Program-made: the position numbers and the translations under genes | DNA from: Heterobasidion occidentale | Taxonomy: Eukaryota > Basidiomycota > Agaricomycetes > Russulales > Bondarzewiaceae | Reading direction: 5' to 3' | DNA length: 64,000 bases | Assembly: GCA_039111635.1 (NCBI GenBank) | Contig: JBCAQO010000003.1 | Location: forward strand, 1,240,001 to 1,304,000 | In this document: in pieces, positions 23,652 to 33,932 of the stretch | Position numbering within the stretch: the first letter of the stretch is position 1 | How the letters are laid out: every line of letters starts with the position of its first letter | The notes under the pieces: model-generated | Told to the model about the DNA's origin: nothing | Database searches by the model: none | What the model saw: only the letters and a program-made list of their open reading frames with translations

Positions 23652-24946
23652 ATGGCTTTCCACTACCGTCCAGACCTCCTTGCTCCCTACCTCGCTCTCC
23701 CCCAGGGTGAGAAGGTCCAGGCAGAGTGTACGTCTCCCTCTCGCTCTCCTCACGACTTCACGGGTCCTCACGTTCGCTACAGATGTCTGGATTGATGGCG
23801 ATGGCGGTCTCCGTTCAAAGACGACCGTGCGTATTTCTTCATCTGCTCGTTCGGCCCTCTTCATCTCTCCCGTCGTTCCCAGACTGTCCCCAAAAAAGTC
23901 ACGGACATTGGCCAGCTCCGCATCTGGGACTTTGACGGTTCCTCCACCAACCAAGCCCCGGGCAACGATTCCGATGTCTACCTCCGCCCCGCTGCCATCT
24001 TCAAAGATCCATTCCGCGGCGGCGACAACATCCTCGTCCTCGCCGAGACCTACAACAGCGACGGCACCCCCAACATGACCAACTACCGTCACCACGCCAA
24101 GAAGGTCATGGACCTCGCCAAGGACTCCGTCCCTTGGTTCGGTCTCGAGCAGGAGTACACCCTCTTCGATGTCGATGGCACCCCCTACGGTTGGCCCAAG
24201 GGTGGTTTCCCTGGTCCTCAGGGTCCTTACTACTGCGGTGCCGGTACGTCTCCAGCGCTCATCACATCCGTTCTGCTGGCTATACCTGTCTTCCTGTAAC
24301 GCAGGAACCGGCAAGGTTTTCGCCCGTGACCTCATCGAGGCCCACTACCGCGCCTGCCTTTACGCCGGTGTCAACATCAGCGGCATCAACGCCGAGGTCA
24401 TGCCATCCCAGTGGGAATTCCAGGTCGGCCCTTGCGAGGGTATCTCTATGGGCGACCACCTCTGGATGGCGCGCTATCTCCTCACCCGTGTCGCCGAGCA
24501 ATGGGGTGTCAAGGTTTCCCTGCACCCAAAGCCCCTTCAGGGCGAATGGAACGGCGCGGGCTGCCACACCAACTTCTCGACCAAGGAGATGCGCGAGCCC
24601 GGCGGTATCAAGCACATCGAGTCCGCCATCGAGAAGCTCTCGAAGCGTCACGACGAGCACATCGCCGTGTACGGAGAGGACAACGAGCTCCGTCTTACCG
24701 GCCGTCATGAGACGGGTCACATCAGCTCGTTTTCGTCTGGCGTCGCCAACCGTGGTGCGTCGATCCGTGTGCCAAGACACGTCGCTGCGCAGGGCTACGG
24801 GTACTTGGAGGACAGGCGTCCCGCATCCAACATCGGTATGTCCATCTATGTCTTTGTCTTGGTGACGCTTGGAGCTCAGATCGGTTTGCGTAGACCCTTA
24901 CCGTGTGACGAGCATCATCGTGGAGACCACTGTCCTTGACAAGTAG
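23652..24946 (+). CDS. GLN1: Glutamine synthetase (type II, eukaryotic)
   Basis: Makes glutamine from glutamate, ammonia and ATP in the cytosol. Four or five exons. Landmarks in order: [66 protein letters not shown] (metal-binding Glu in the FGLEQEY motif), [37 protein letters not shown] (substrate and metal site), [20 protein letters not shown] and [11 protein letters not shown] (ATP-binding Arg). The C-terminal [13 protein letters not shown] ends with TAG at 24944-24946. The length, about 355 residues after splicing, is normal for fungal GS-II. The start at 23652 follows a TC-rich leader and a TATA box. No lesions were seen. Confidence 0.97.
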
Positions 24947-25814
24947 ACGCGGGCGTAGAGGGATGTTTGGGTCTAGATCGCAGGCGTTCATGATAAGCAG
25001 ATAATACGGAGAAGTCTTTCCTTCCTTTTTGTACTTGACTTGGGGGGTCGCAAGTAGTACCAGTCCCTACTGGAACGCTGGCTTCTTTTTCACATTCAAA
25101 CCCGAGCGCTTGTCTTGGACCAGCGCGGTATGTTCTCTTGTCGCCGGCTTCTCGTGAGAAGCGACCGTGATCGAGGGAAGCCTGCGTTGGTGGCAGGCGT
25201 GTGTCTACTTTCGTATGCGTTCTTCTTGGCGTGCACATATGACTGCAAATGGCACGTGCTGGGTCTTGGCTTCGACACTTCAAACCAGACAATGACCTGC
25301 GCAAATCGTACAACGTCGTCACCGAGCTGTCATACACAGACAGAGTAACGAGGAATCCGCGGACTTGGCAACGCCGTTGGTTGAAGCGCAGAGCGTATGC
25401 AGGACACGAGCCTTGTACGTTACAGCTTGGCGAGTGAGGTGGAGGAGGAATAGGTAGCATTTTTGGACACACCTGTCAACCCGCGAGCGCGTGAACAACC
25501 TACCTCACGTCGTTAAATCCTAAACGCATGCACTTTACACCATTGTGCACTGTTCTCGCTACTTACCGTTGACAGCTCGAGAGGCATGCATCGTGCTTCT
25601 ACACAGCAAACTCGAGAGATGGTCATACCATGGTCGCGTAAAATTCGTCACGTTTGGCATAATACAATGTCTCGGTCTCTAATAAGAGATCAACAGCGAC
25701 ACTCGACGGGTGCATGCATGAACGCCCTCAACGAAGCAGTGAACACAAATGAATGAGAGGGTGGGACGGATCTACGGCGGCCAGAGGGTGGCCCGAACTG
25801 CGTTGTGCGGCGGG
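24947..25814. other. Intergenic; 3' flank partly shared with the other P450 genes
   Basis: 868 bases. The last 100 (about 25745-25814) resemble the 3' flanks of the other two P450 genes near 29590 and 33880, so they belong to the duplicated P450 unit. The remainder shows nothing recognisable. Confidence 0.5.
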
Positions 25815-28200
25815 TCACGCACCGTTTGTGCCTTTTGCCAACGACAACACAAGGGGCATGGTGGGCTGGGACGACCCCTCCACTACCGGTCCAGATACCC
25901 CGCCGATGGTCCAGGAGATGGATTTCTTGGAGGGCGCGAAGTGGAACTTGGGGAGCAGGGCCGCGAGGATCACCTCTGAAAGTAGATGTCGAGCGTCAGC
26001 GTTCATCTCGCAGTCTGTGGAGTGAACTGACTGATTTCCAGCTGAGAAAATTTGAAACCACTGCAGCGTTCGCCGGTTGTCAGCTCGAGTTGAGATGATG
26101 TAGAATTCAGGGCTGCTTACATGCATGAACGACCTCCGCCCAGGAATGTCATACTGTCGGAATCATGATCGTCAGTCATGAAGCCTTATGCTCGAGAGCT
26201 CGAGAGATGAACAACATACGTATTAGCGTAGACCCCGGGAATGCGAGCCTCCGTCACACTGGCAGGCAGCGGCGCGAGCCATCTCTCAGGCTTCCACTCC
26301 ATCGCGTCGGGGCCCCAAATGCCTGGATCTCTGTTGACGGAGAGGATGCTGATGATGATGCCCGTGTTGTTGGGGACGAGGACCTCCGACATCTTCTTCC
26401 CGTCAACCCCGATAATCGGTGTCCCGAGCTGCAACATCGTGTCCTTGCGACAGCTGCGTGAAATGAAAATGCTCAGTATATTCCTGAGTTATCCTTGCAT
26501 ACCGATATGCGCTCACGTTCTGCTAACAGTCACAGCTGGAGGATGCCTGCGAAATGAGTTGTAGCAAAATATCCTCCATGCACTCCGTTGAAGGCTTACA
26601 GCCTGAGGGTCTCCCTTACTACCGCTTCGAGGTACGGGAGCGCGTTGAGGTCATCGAAATTCAGGTTACCATTAGCCGTAGCTTCGGACAATTCTGCACG
26701 AAGCTTGTCTTGAGCCGACGGGTTCTCGGTGAGTATTTGAAGAATCCGAGAGAGGGCAGATGATGTTGTATCCATAGCCGCGAAAATCAAGGTGCTAGTG
26801 AAACATTAGGAGGGGCTATAACATCGAGGCAGCACGAACACTCACCTCATTTGGGCTACCAGCTCAGACTCGGGAAGACGGTCCTCTTCCGCGGCATCCA
26901 GATTTGCTTTCACTGTAGAATCAGTCAGGCGATGTTTCTCGACGAAGCAACAGATACGTACACAGAACGCTAGTGATGTCCTTCCCTTCTCCCACCTGCT
27001 GCAAGACGGCCTCGTCGCCCATCTCCATAGCCCTTTTCTTACTCTCAAATACGTCGCGGGAAGTATGATCCATGACATCCACGATGCCGACAAGATATTG
27101 CCACGTTTTCCATGGGAGGTATCGGGCTGCGAGCCTTCTGAAAGCGGCATTTCCGACCTTGACTGCATACGGCAGGAACTGTCCCGCGATCATCATGTGA
27201 GGTGACGAGATCGTCGGTCTGTCAAGAAGGGCGTTAGTGAACGCACAGGGCGACGTGGAGGCTGCTCACAGGAGGGTCTTTGTTGCATTAGCGTATGCAT
27301 TGTCGGCATTGACGTCCATGGTGTCGAACGAATACCCAAGCCCGCCTTGACCGATAATCTCGAGAGCAGCGCGAGTCATCCAATCCATCATGTCGACCTC
27401 GGCCTTTCCATTGCCGTCCTTGATCTTTCCTGACAGGACATCTCGAAGCTACAGAAGAGAGGAAATGCGATGATGAGGTTGCAGGGGATCCTTGAAATCG
27501 AAGCGCTCACTTGGTGGGCTATCCGATCGAATATCGGGGTCATGTAGCGCATGTGGTTACTAGAAAATACAGGGTTCAGCAGTTTCCTCTGTCGCTTGTG
27601 GTGGTCCCCTGTCGTCGAAGAAACACATTGAAACACTGTTTTCGGATATCGTCGCATCGAACTCACCCAGAGTCGACACCAGACTTTGACCAACTATGAG
27701 TTTGTTCGTCCTGGAGAGACGCAGTCAATCAGTTGTATAGTCCCTTTACAGATAGAAAAGTGACTTACTCAATCACTTCTGACGGTTCTTCGAAAGCAGC
27801 TGAGTCTTTCAATAGGATCTGATAGAGCGACCGAGTATCGCTGATGTAAAGGAAAGAGTCCTGTGAAGAGTATAAGCCCCGAAGAATCGTCTATCTTGGT
27901 GCTCAGAGACTTACGCCAAGGATCCCGCTGAGCCTCACAATTCTGCCATAGTTGGCCGCAATATCGGCATGGAATTTCCAGCCGTGGGGATCATGAACTT
28001 GGCTCATATTACCTGGAGACTGTTCAAAAACACGAAAACGCACAACGCAAACGATAACACTGACCCGACCAGAGAGACTTGCTAGGAGGACCGGGAATAT
28101 TACGCAGCGGGGTTTGCCTGACCCAGCGAGCGACTACCTTCCATGTCAACAATATCCCGCAGGCGACAAGGAGGCTAACAGCTATTTCCCCAGCGAGCAT
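25815..28200 (-). CDS. Cytochrome P450, tandem copy 1, intact
   Basis: Fourteen exons, all of which I could join in frame. The N-terminal anchor is MLAGEIAVSLLVACGILLTW, followed by the proline hinge LRNIPGPPSKSLWSG. Then HDPHGWKFHADIAANYGRIV, GDHHKRQRKLLNPVFS (C-helix W-x-x-x-R region), the I-helix STLIFAAMDTTSSALSRIL (A/G-x-D-T-T), the K-helix EAVVRETLRLHPP (E-x-x-R), WKPERW, the heme loop FLGGGRSCIGFKF (Cys ligand) and a C-terminus ending AKGTNGA. Exons 10, 12 and 13 are only 30, 33 and 29 bases (26517-26546, 26121-26153, 26032-26060), and the heme Cys lies in the 33-base exon. A microsomal monooxygenase is expected; CYP family and substrate cannot be told from sequence reading. No backbone synthase lies nearby. 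Confidence 0.93.
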
Positions 28201-29645
28201 AGTGATCGCAGTGAGGATTTGAGGGAAGACAGGCTACTGCAGGCAGAAGTAAGTCCACGGAATGTTGAGGTCTGGGAAATTGAGACACTGACACTTTATA
28301 TGACAAAGAACGTCGTCGGTTGCTCGCCACTTCTCGTGGGGTTCCCGAGGCTTCATGGGAAAGAATTCTATTACGCTCGCCAGTTCGGGCACGACGAGTC
28401 CCTCGTCGAAGCTGAGAACATGATCAAGCAACCCAAATCATCGGTATGTCGTCAATGCTCTTACTCTCAGTGCCTCCTCCACAGGCCGAAACTCCATGAT
28501 GTGATAATATGCGGTCGTGGCACGTGCAAAGCCTTATTGAAGAACAATGTTTTCACACTGGCCAAAACTCCATGATGTCATGAAAACGCTGTCATCCGCG
28601 ATGCAAAGCCCGTCGAAGGACGACAGTGATCACTTCGATAGTTAGTATCGCCGTATTCGGCGATAGAATTCAGTGACGACGGGCGACATGCAATGCGCCG
28701 ACAATCCGCTCCTCGCGGCCTGAGCGCAGCATCGTGAGTTGGAATTTAACCATTGGTAGTTCAACGTAATCTGATATGCGACTCACATTTCTTGATATTC
28801 TATGCCGAAAACCGGATAGACAGGCAGAACATTGGATGTCAATTGCCTCACGGCGACAGTCTCACGGCTCACTGATTGGTGTCCGAAGCTGACGAGGGAG
28901 GGCTTTTCAAACCAGCCATTCGCATCGCGGCGGCTACCAGCACACATTTGCATAAATAGCCAGAGGATCAATTGGCAAGGACCTGCTCACCGACTTCACA
29001 TCGAGGTCATGACAGCACAACAAGACAAGGCGGAGCTGCATGAGGTCGGGCGTGCGTTAGAGAATGGGGACTCGATGAGTATGCCCAATGTGTATCATGA
29101 GATTTGCAACTTACCGGTATCTTAGGCAAGAGTGATCATAGGCGGAGCGGTTTACGAAGAGACAACAGAGGAAGCACAGTCGAATCTCGACCTTCGACGA
29201 GTTAGCTGACAACATATAGTGCTTGCCCATTCTCCTACCTATTGCTGCAGGTCTTTCATCCACCTCTATTTAGCTAGTTACTAGGTAGGAATAGGTATCA
29301 AGAATCTCACCTTCGCCGTCCAGCGTTTGGGAAGTCACTGAAGACCAATGAGTGTTTCCCGGAAAAGCCCAGGGGGCCTTAGCATTCAAGCTCAGAAAAA
29401 CTCAGCGATGCTGCTTCCTTGAAGGGCCGGCGGAATTTAGCGACCAATAGGCCGAGACTGTCGGAGGTAATATGTGCGCAGGGCTCCACTGACGATATAA
29501 AGTCTGACATCTTTCTCGTGCGACATTCCCTTGCCGAGCCAAGAGACAGATACGTATGTACGAGTATGAGAGGTACAAGGATCTGATACAAGAGGGTGGG
29601 ACGAATCCATGGCCAGTTCTTGGGCCGTATTGCATGTGCAACCAG
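28201..29645. other. Spacer between P450 copies 1 and 2
   Basis: Holds the copy 1 promoter. A segment near 29045-29170 can be aligned by eye with 32330-32480 and 37145-37290, upstream of copies 2 and 3, showing that upstream DNA was duplicated along with the genes. The part from 29590 to 29645 is the 3' flank of copy 2. No intact gene was seen. Confidence 0.6.
28294..28300 (-). promoter_or_regulatory. TATA box of P450 copy 1
   Basis: TATAAAG on the minus strand 94 bases upstream of the ATG. The same heptamer occurs at 83 and 93 bases upstream of copies 2 and 3, which supports function. Confidence 0.6.
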
Positions 29646-32047
29646 TCACTCACCGATCCCGTCTTTCGCCGACGTTAGAACGAGAGGCATAGTTGGCTGG
29701 GACGATCCCTCTACCAACGGCCCAGAGACACCCCCCATAGACCAAGAGATGCGCGTCTTGGATGGAGCGAAGCGGAAGGCGGGCAGCAGAGCCGCAAGTA
29801 CTACCTCTGAAAGCGAGCACAAAGCTTTGAGTAAGCATTCGCCAGTCCCCTCTCAGTCATTGTAAGAGACTGACTCATTTCCAACTGAGAAAACCTGAAG
29901 CCACTGCAGCATTCACCGACAGTCAGCACAAATATAGTGAGCGTGAGATTCATGGCTGCTTACATGCATGAATGATCTCCGCCAAGGAATGTCATACTGT
30001 TGGGATCAGAATCGTGAGTCATGGATGCTATATGCTTGAGGGCTCGAAAAATAGATGACATTCGTATTGGCGTAGACTCCCGGGATACGAGCCTCCTTAA
30101 CACTAGGAGGTAGTGGCGCAAGCCATCTCTCGGGCTTCCACTCCATCACATCCGGGCCCCAGATACCTGGATCTCTATTAACGGAGAGGATGCTGATGAT
30201 GATGCCTGTGTTGTTGGGGACGAAGATTTCCGAGATTTTCTTCCCGTCAATCCCTATGATCGGCGTCCCAAGTTGCAACATCGTGTCTTTGCGACAGCTG
30301 CATGAAGCGTTCAGTATATTATTCTTGCATACTCGACCCAGTGCACGTACGTTCGGTTGATAATCGCGAGTGGAGGATATCTATGATATGAGGTAGATCA
30401 GAATGTGTTCTATGCACTGTATCAGAGACATACAGCCTGAGGGTTTCCCTTACTACCGCCTCGAGGTATGGGAGCGCGTTGAGATCATTGAAATTCAGGT
30501 AACCATTGGTCGTAGCCTCGGAAAATTCTGCACGAAGCTTGTCTTGAGCCGACGGGTTCTCGGCGAGTATGTGAAGAATCCGAGAGAGGGCTGAAGATGT
30601 GCTATCCGTAGCTGCGAATATCAAAGTGCTATTGAAATATTAGTAGGCGCTAAAACATCATGGCAGGACAAAAATTTACTTCATTTGAGATAACAATTTA
30701 GACTCGGGAAGACGATCCTCCTCCGCGGCATCCAGATTTGCTCTCACTGGTGCAGCAAATTGAATCGTCAGGCGACACCTCTCGATGGAGCAATGAACAC
30801 ATACGAAGAACACTCATAATATCCTTCCCTTCTCCTACCTGCTTCAAAACGGCTTCGTCGCCCGTCTCCAGAGCCCTTTTCTTACTGTCGAACACATGTC
30901 GAGAAGTGTAATCCATGATCTTCACAATCCCGACGAGATTCTGTCATTCTTTCCATGGAATGTATTTGGCTGCGAACCTTCGAAGGGCTGCATTTCCGAC
31001 CTTGACCGCCCAAGGCAGGAACTGTCCTGCGATCATCATCTGAGGGGACGCGAGCGTCGGTCTGTTGAGAATCGCGTGAGTAAACGCACAGGGCGGTGTA
31101 GACGCTGCTCACAGGAGGTGCTTCGTTGCGTTGGCATACACATTTTCGGCGTTGACGTCCATACTGTCAAATGAGTATCCAAGCCCTCCTTGACCAATGA
31201 TTTCGAGTGCAGCACGGGACATCCAATCCATCATGTCGACTTCGGCCCTTCCCTTTTCGTTCTCGATCTTGACTGTTAGGACGTCCCGAAGCTATAATAA
31301 ATAGCGCAATACAATGGTGAGGCTTCATTTGACTATCGAGATGTGAGCGCTCACTTGATGAGCTATCCGATCAAATATGGGAAACATGTGGCACAAGTGG
31401 CTGTTAGAGAACGCGGGGGTCAGGTGTTTTCTCTGTCGCTTGTGGTCTTCTCCTATTGAAAAAGAACATTGACCCTATTTCGGATATCTTATGTCAAACT
31501 ACTCACCCAGAGCTGACGCCAGGCCCGGCCCAAATATGAGCTTATTCATCCTGAAAACCGTATTAATCACCTATCAAGCTTACTTACAGATGAAAAAATA
31601 AATTCCCTTACTCGATCAGCATCGAAGGTTCTTCGAACACATCATGGTCTTTGATGAGTATCTGATAGAGCGCACGAGTATCACTGACGTAGAGGAAGGC
31701 GTCCTGTGATAAAGTTGAGCATGACCAACAAGAATTTGTTTGTCTTTGTACGCACGCCCAGGATGCCGTTGATTTTTACTACTCTGCCGAATTTGGCCGC
31801 AATATCGGCGTGAAACTTCCAGGCATGAGGATCGTGGACTTCGCCCATGTTTCCTGAACGCCGTTCCGTGAGTCGCAAAAGGCCGCACATCACAGAAACA
31901 ATCAGACTGACCCGACCAGAGAGACTTGCTGGGAGGGCCAGGAATATTACGCAGGGACGCTTGCTTCATCCTGCGAGTGACCAACTTCCACATCAAGGCC
32001 ATCCCGCAAGCCGCAAGAAGGTACGCAGTAGATTGCACAGTGAGCAT
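29646..32047 (-). pseudogene. Cytochrome P450, tandem copy 2, degraded
   Basis: The same exon plan as copy 1, from MLTVQSTAYLLAACGMALMW (ATG at 32047) to SAKDGIGE with a stop at 29646-29648. Two independent lesions are visible. First, where copies 1 and 3 read PWKTWQ and PWKEWQ, this copy reads AAA GAA TGA CAG: the Trp codon has become TGA (forward tca at 30944-30946). Second, the heme loop reads FLGGDHSCI instead of FLGGGRSCI; the Arg that pairs with a heme propionate and the preceding Gly are both replaced, although the Cys remains. Splice sites otherwise look intact. A substitution-type stop plus loss of a catalytic-site residue argues for true decay, not sequencing error. The TATAAAG promoter is still present. 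Confidence 0.85.
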
Positions 32048-32129
32048 AGTAATTGCGGTAAGCAGTTGAAGAAGGGGAGTTCACTGTAAGATATAGAATG
32101 TTTCGATTTGAGCACCAAAGACACCGATT

Positions 32130-32136
32130 CTTTATA
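32130..32136 (-). promoter_or_regulatory. TATA box of P450 copy 2
   Basis: TATAAAG on the minus strand, 83 bases before the copy 2 ATG. The flanking CGCGCGAG is shared with copy 3. Confidence 0.5.
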
Positions 32137-32159
32137 TCTCGCGCGGAGTCAGTTGATCA

Positions 32160-33207
32160 GCCATTCACATTGCGGCACTTTTCCTGTTACACGGTTTGGT
32201 GAGTCACTAGTCAACTCGATACTCAGGCCGTCACAAGAAGAGTCATCACGAAACGAGTCATAACGGGACGAGTCAACCTCGGGCCCGAGACAAGGTGCCG
32301 TCGGGCATAAGTTGGATGTTGAGTCTCGATGAGTGAAGGTATGCCCGAAGTGCGTCATGAAACTCGTGACTTACTGGTGCCACATGCCAAAGGTATTCAA
32401 AAGCAGACCGCTCTACAAAAAGACAATAGATGATCGATGATGCACGGTCGTATCTCGACATCCAAGGATTGGGGTGACATCTGTTAGAGGTAGGAGAAAT
32501 CTTCAATCAACTGATTTCCTCTAAGGTATATTGAACGCACCTGAACGTTCTGAACACTTCCCAAAGCTGGATATGTCGACGCCGAATGCACCAGGCGCCA
32601 GACGACGAGAATTGAAACCGACCAGACGGGGTGTTTCTCCGACCCCGCGATGCGCGCATTGCACGCCAGCGACTAACATGCCGATTGAAAAGCATCATGA
32701 GTGCCCAGCGAAAGACCCACTACCTAGCCAATATGATACATCTTGCAAATGATGTGCACCTCGAAAAAGGAGAAAAAAAAGCTTGTTGTTACAATCCGGC
32801 TTCTTCCGCCGCTATTCACACATGCGTATTATTCCACAACGACCTCACCACGAACTCATCTGGACCTGGATTGCTCTTCTTCAAAACTACCCCGTTGAAC
32901 ACAAACGAAACTATATGCCACAGAACGACCTCAACGCCAACTACTACAAGGCCGGCAAGCACGACATACCTGTCTTGTCCATTACTGGGACGAGGTAGAA
33001 CCCTCAACGGGACGCATGTGGCGGCGTCGACGAGAAATTCGACCCAGCCCCTTGGTCGACAGCGTGAATGTCAGACTGCCGCCGTGCGCAATGCTGATCC
33101 GCAGGTCGACAGGCGGCGCGGTCGCCAAAGAACTCAGAGTGAACTAACGCATCGACGCATCGCCTACCTGGTATGAGCACAGGATCGTATGAGCAAACAA
33201 ACAGAAA
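32160..33207. repeat. Duplicated block, partner of about 36430-37960
   Basis: Patches of strong identity with the region upstream of P450 copy 3 are visible: around 32330-32480 against 37145-37290, and 32780-32960 against 37530-37690 (both contain tattccacaacgacctcacc). It continues into the last exon and intron of the mannosidase gene. Order and orientation are the same in both places, so P450, spacer and mannosidase tail were copied as one unit. Confidence 0.8.
32969..33207 (-). pseudogene. Relic of beta-mannosidase 3' end
   Basis: Matches the last exon of the intact mannosidase gene (37687-37919) from AAGGCCGGCAAGCACGAC through its 3' splice site (GTTAG/TTCAC on the minus strand) and into the last intron. 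About 40 bases are missing near 33045, the frame is broken, and none of the rest of the gene is present. Similarity stops at about 33207. Confidence 0.82.
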
Positions 33208-33400
33208 GTGAATGATACCTGTATTTGCGGGGATGAAGATCTCTGACACTTTCTTCCTGTTGACCCCGATTATAGGTGTTCCGGAGGTAAACGATACATC
33301 TCTTCGAGCACTGCAGCGTGTTTATGTAGGCGATCGTTAAATCTAGCCAGTCAAAAGCGTTGAAGATTGCGTTCAATTGATAGAATAGACTGGAGAATAC
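33208..33400 (-). pseudogene. Relic of a fourth P450 (exons 10-11)
   Basis: The minus strand encodes ARRDVSFTSGTPIIGVNRKK and VSEIFIPANTGII, homologous to CRKDTMLQLGTPIIGVDGKK and MSEVLVPNNTGII of copy 1, and still begins behind an AG acceptor (33311-33312). A decayed exon 10 lies at about 33370-33399. The sequence has diverged more than the three full copies have from each other. It abuts the mannosidase relic directly. Confidence 0.75.
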
Positions 33401-33932
33401 CTATATTGTTGCTATGCAATACGGACTCTGCTCAGGAAGCAAGCTCGCGGCGTGTTCCGTGTCGCATTGGATGCCAAGAGATTATGAATTGCAGAACTGG
33501 GTTTCTCCAATATAGATTACATGCATGTGTGCACTCAGGGAAGGGGTCGACCAGAGCGTCCCCAGAGCGTCCCCAGAGAGAAGGTCGACGGGTCGACGAC
33601 GGGCAATGACTGAGACAAACGTGGATTACAGAAGTATTATAGACGAGATTTTGCCAGCAGGGCGTTACCGAGTAAGTTTAAACTCAGCGACGGTCACCGA
33701 TTGGACTGTCGGGAGTCGAGCATACTACTAGAACACACCGCGTTTGCTACAACCCTAGGACAATCCGACGACTCCACTGATGACATAGGATCTAACATTT
33801 TTGTCGTGATACATTCTCTTGGTTCGGCTGCGTATAAACAAGTCTTCAAGGAGTACAAGTAATGATACAAAAAACGAGACGAGTAGGGCAGATACATGGC
33901 CTGCTCCTTAGCTATATTGCGTGTGCGACGGG
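33401..33932. other. Spacer, nothing recognised beyond a P450 3' flank
   Basis: A short direct repeat (cagagcgtccc twice at about 33552-33576) and the 3' flank of copy 3 (from about 33860) are visible. No gene was recognised. Confidence 0.4.

Noticed and set aside
32160..33900. Transposon as cause of the P450 duplications
   Set aside because: I found no transposase or reverse transcriptase frame, terminal repeats or target-site duplication; the pattern fits segmental tandem duplication.
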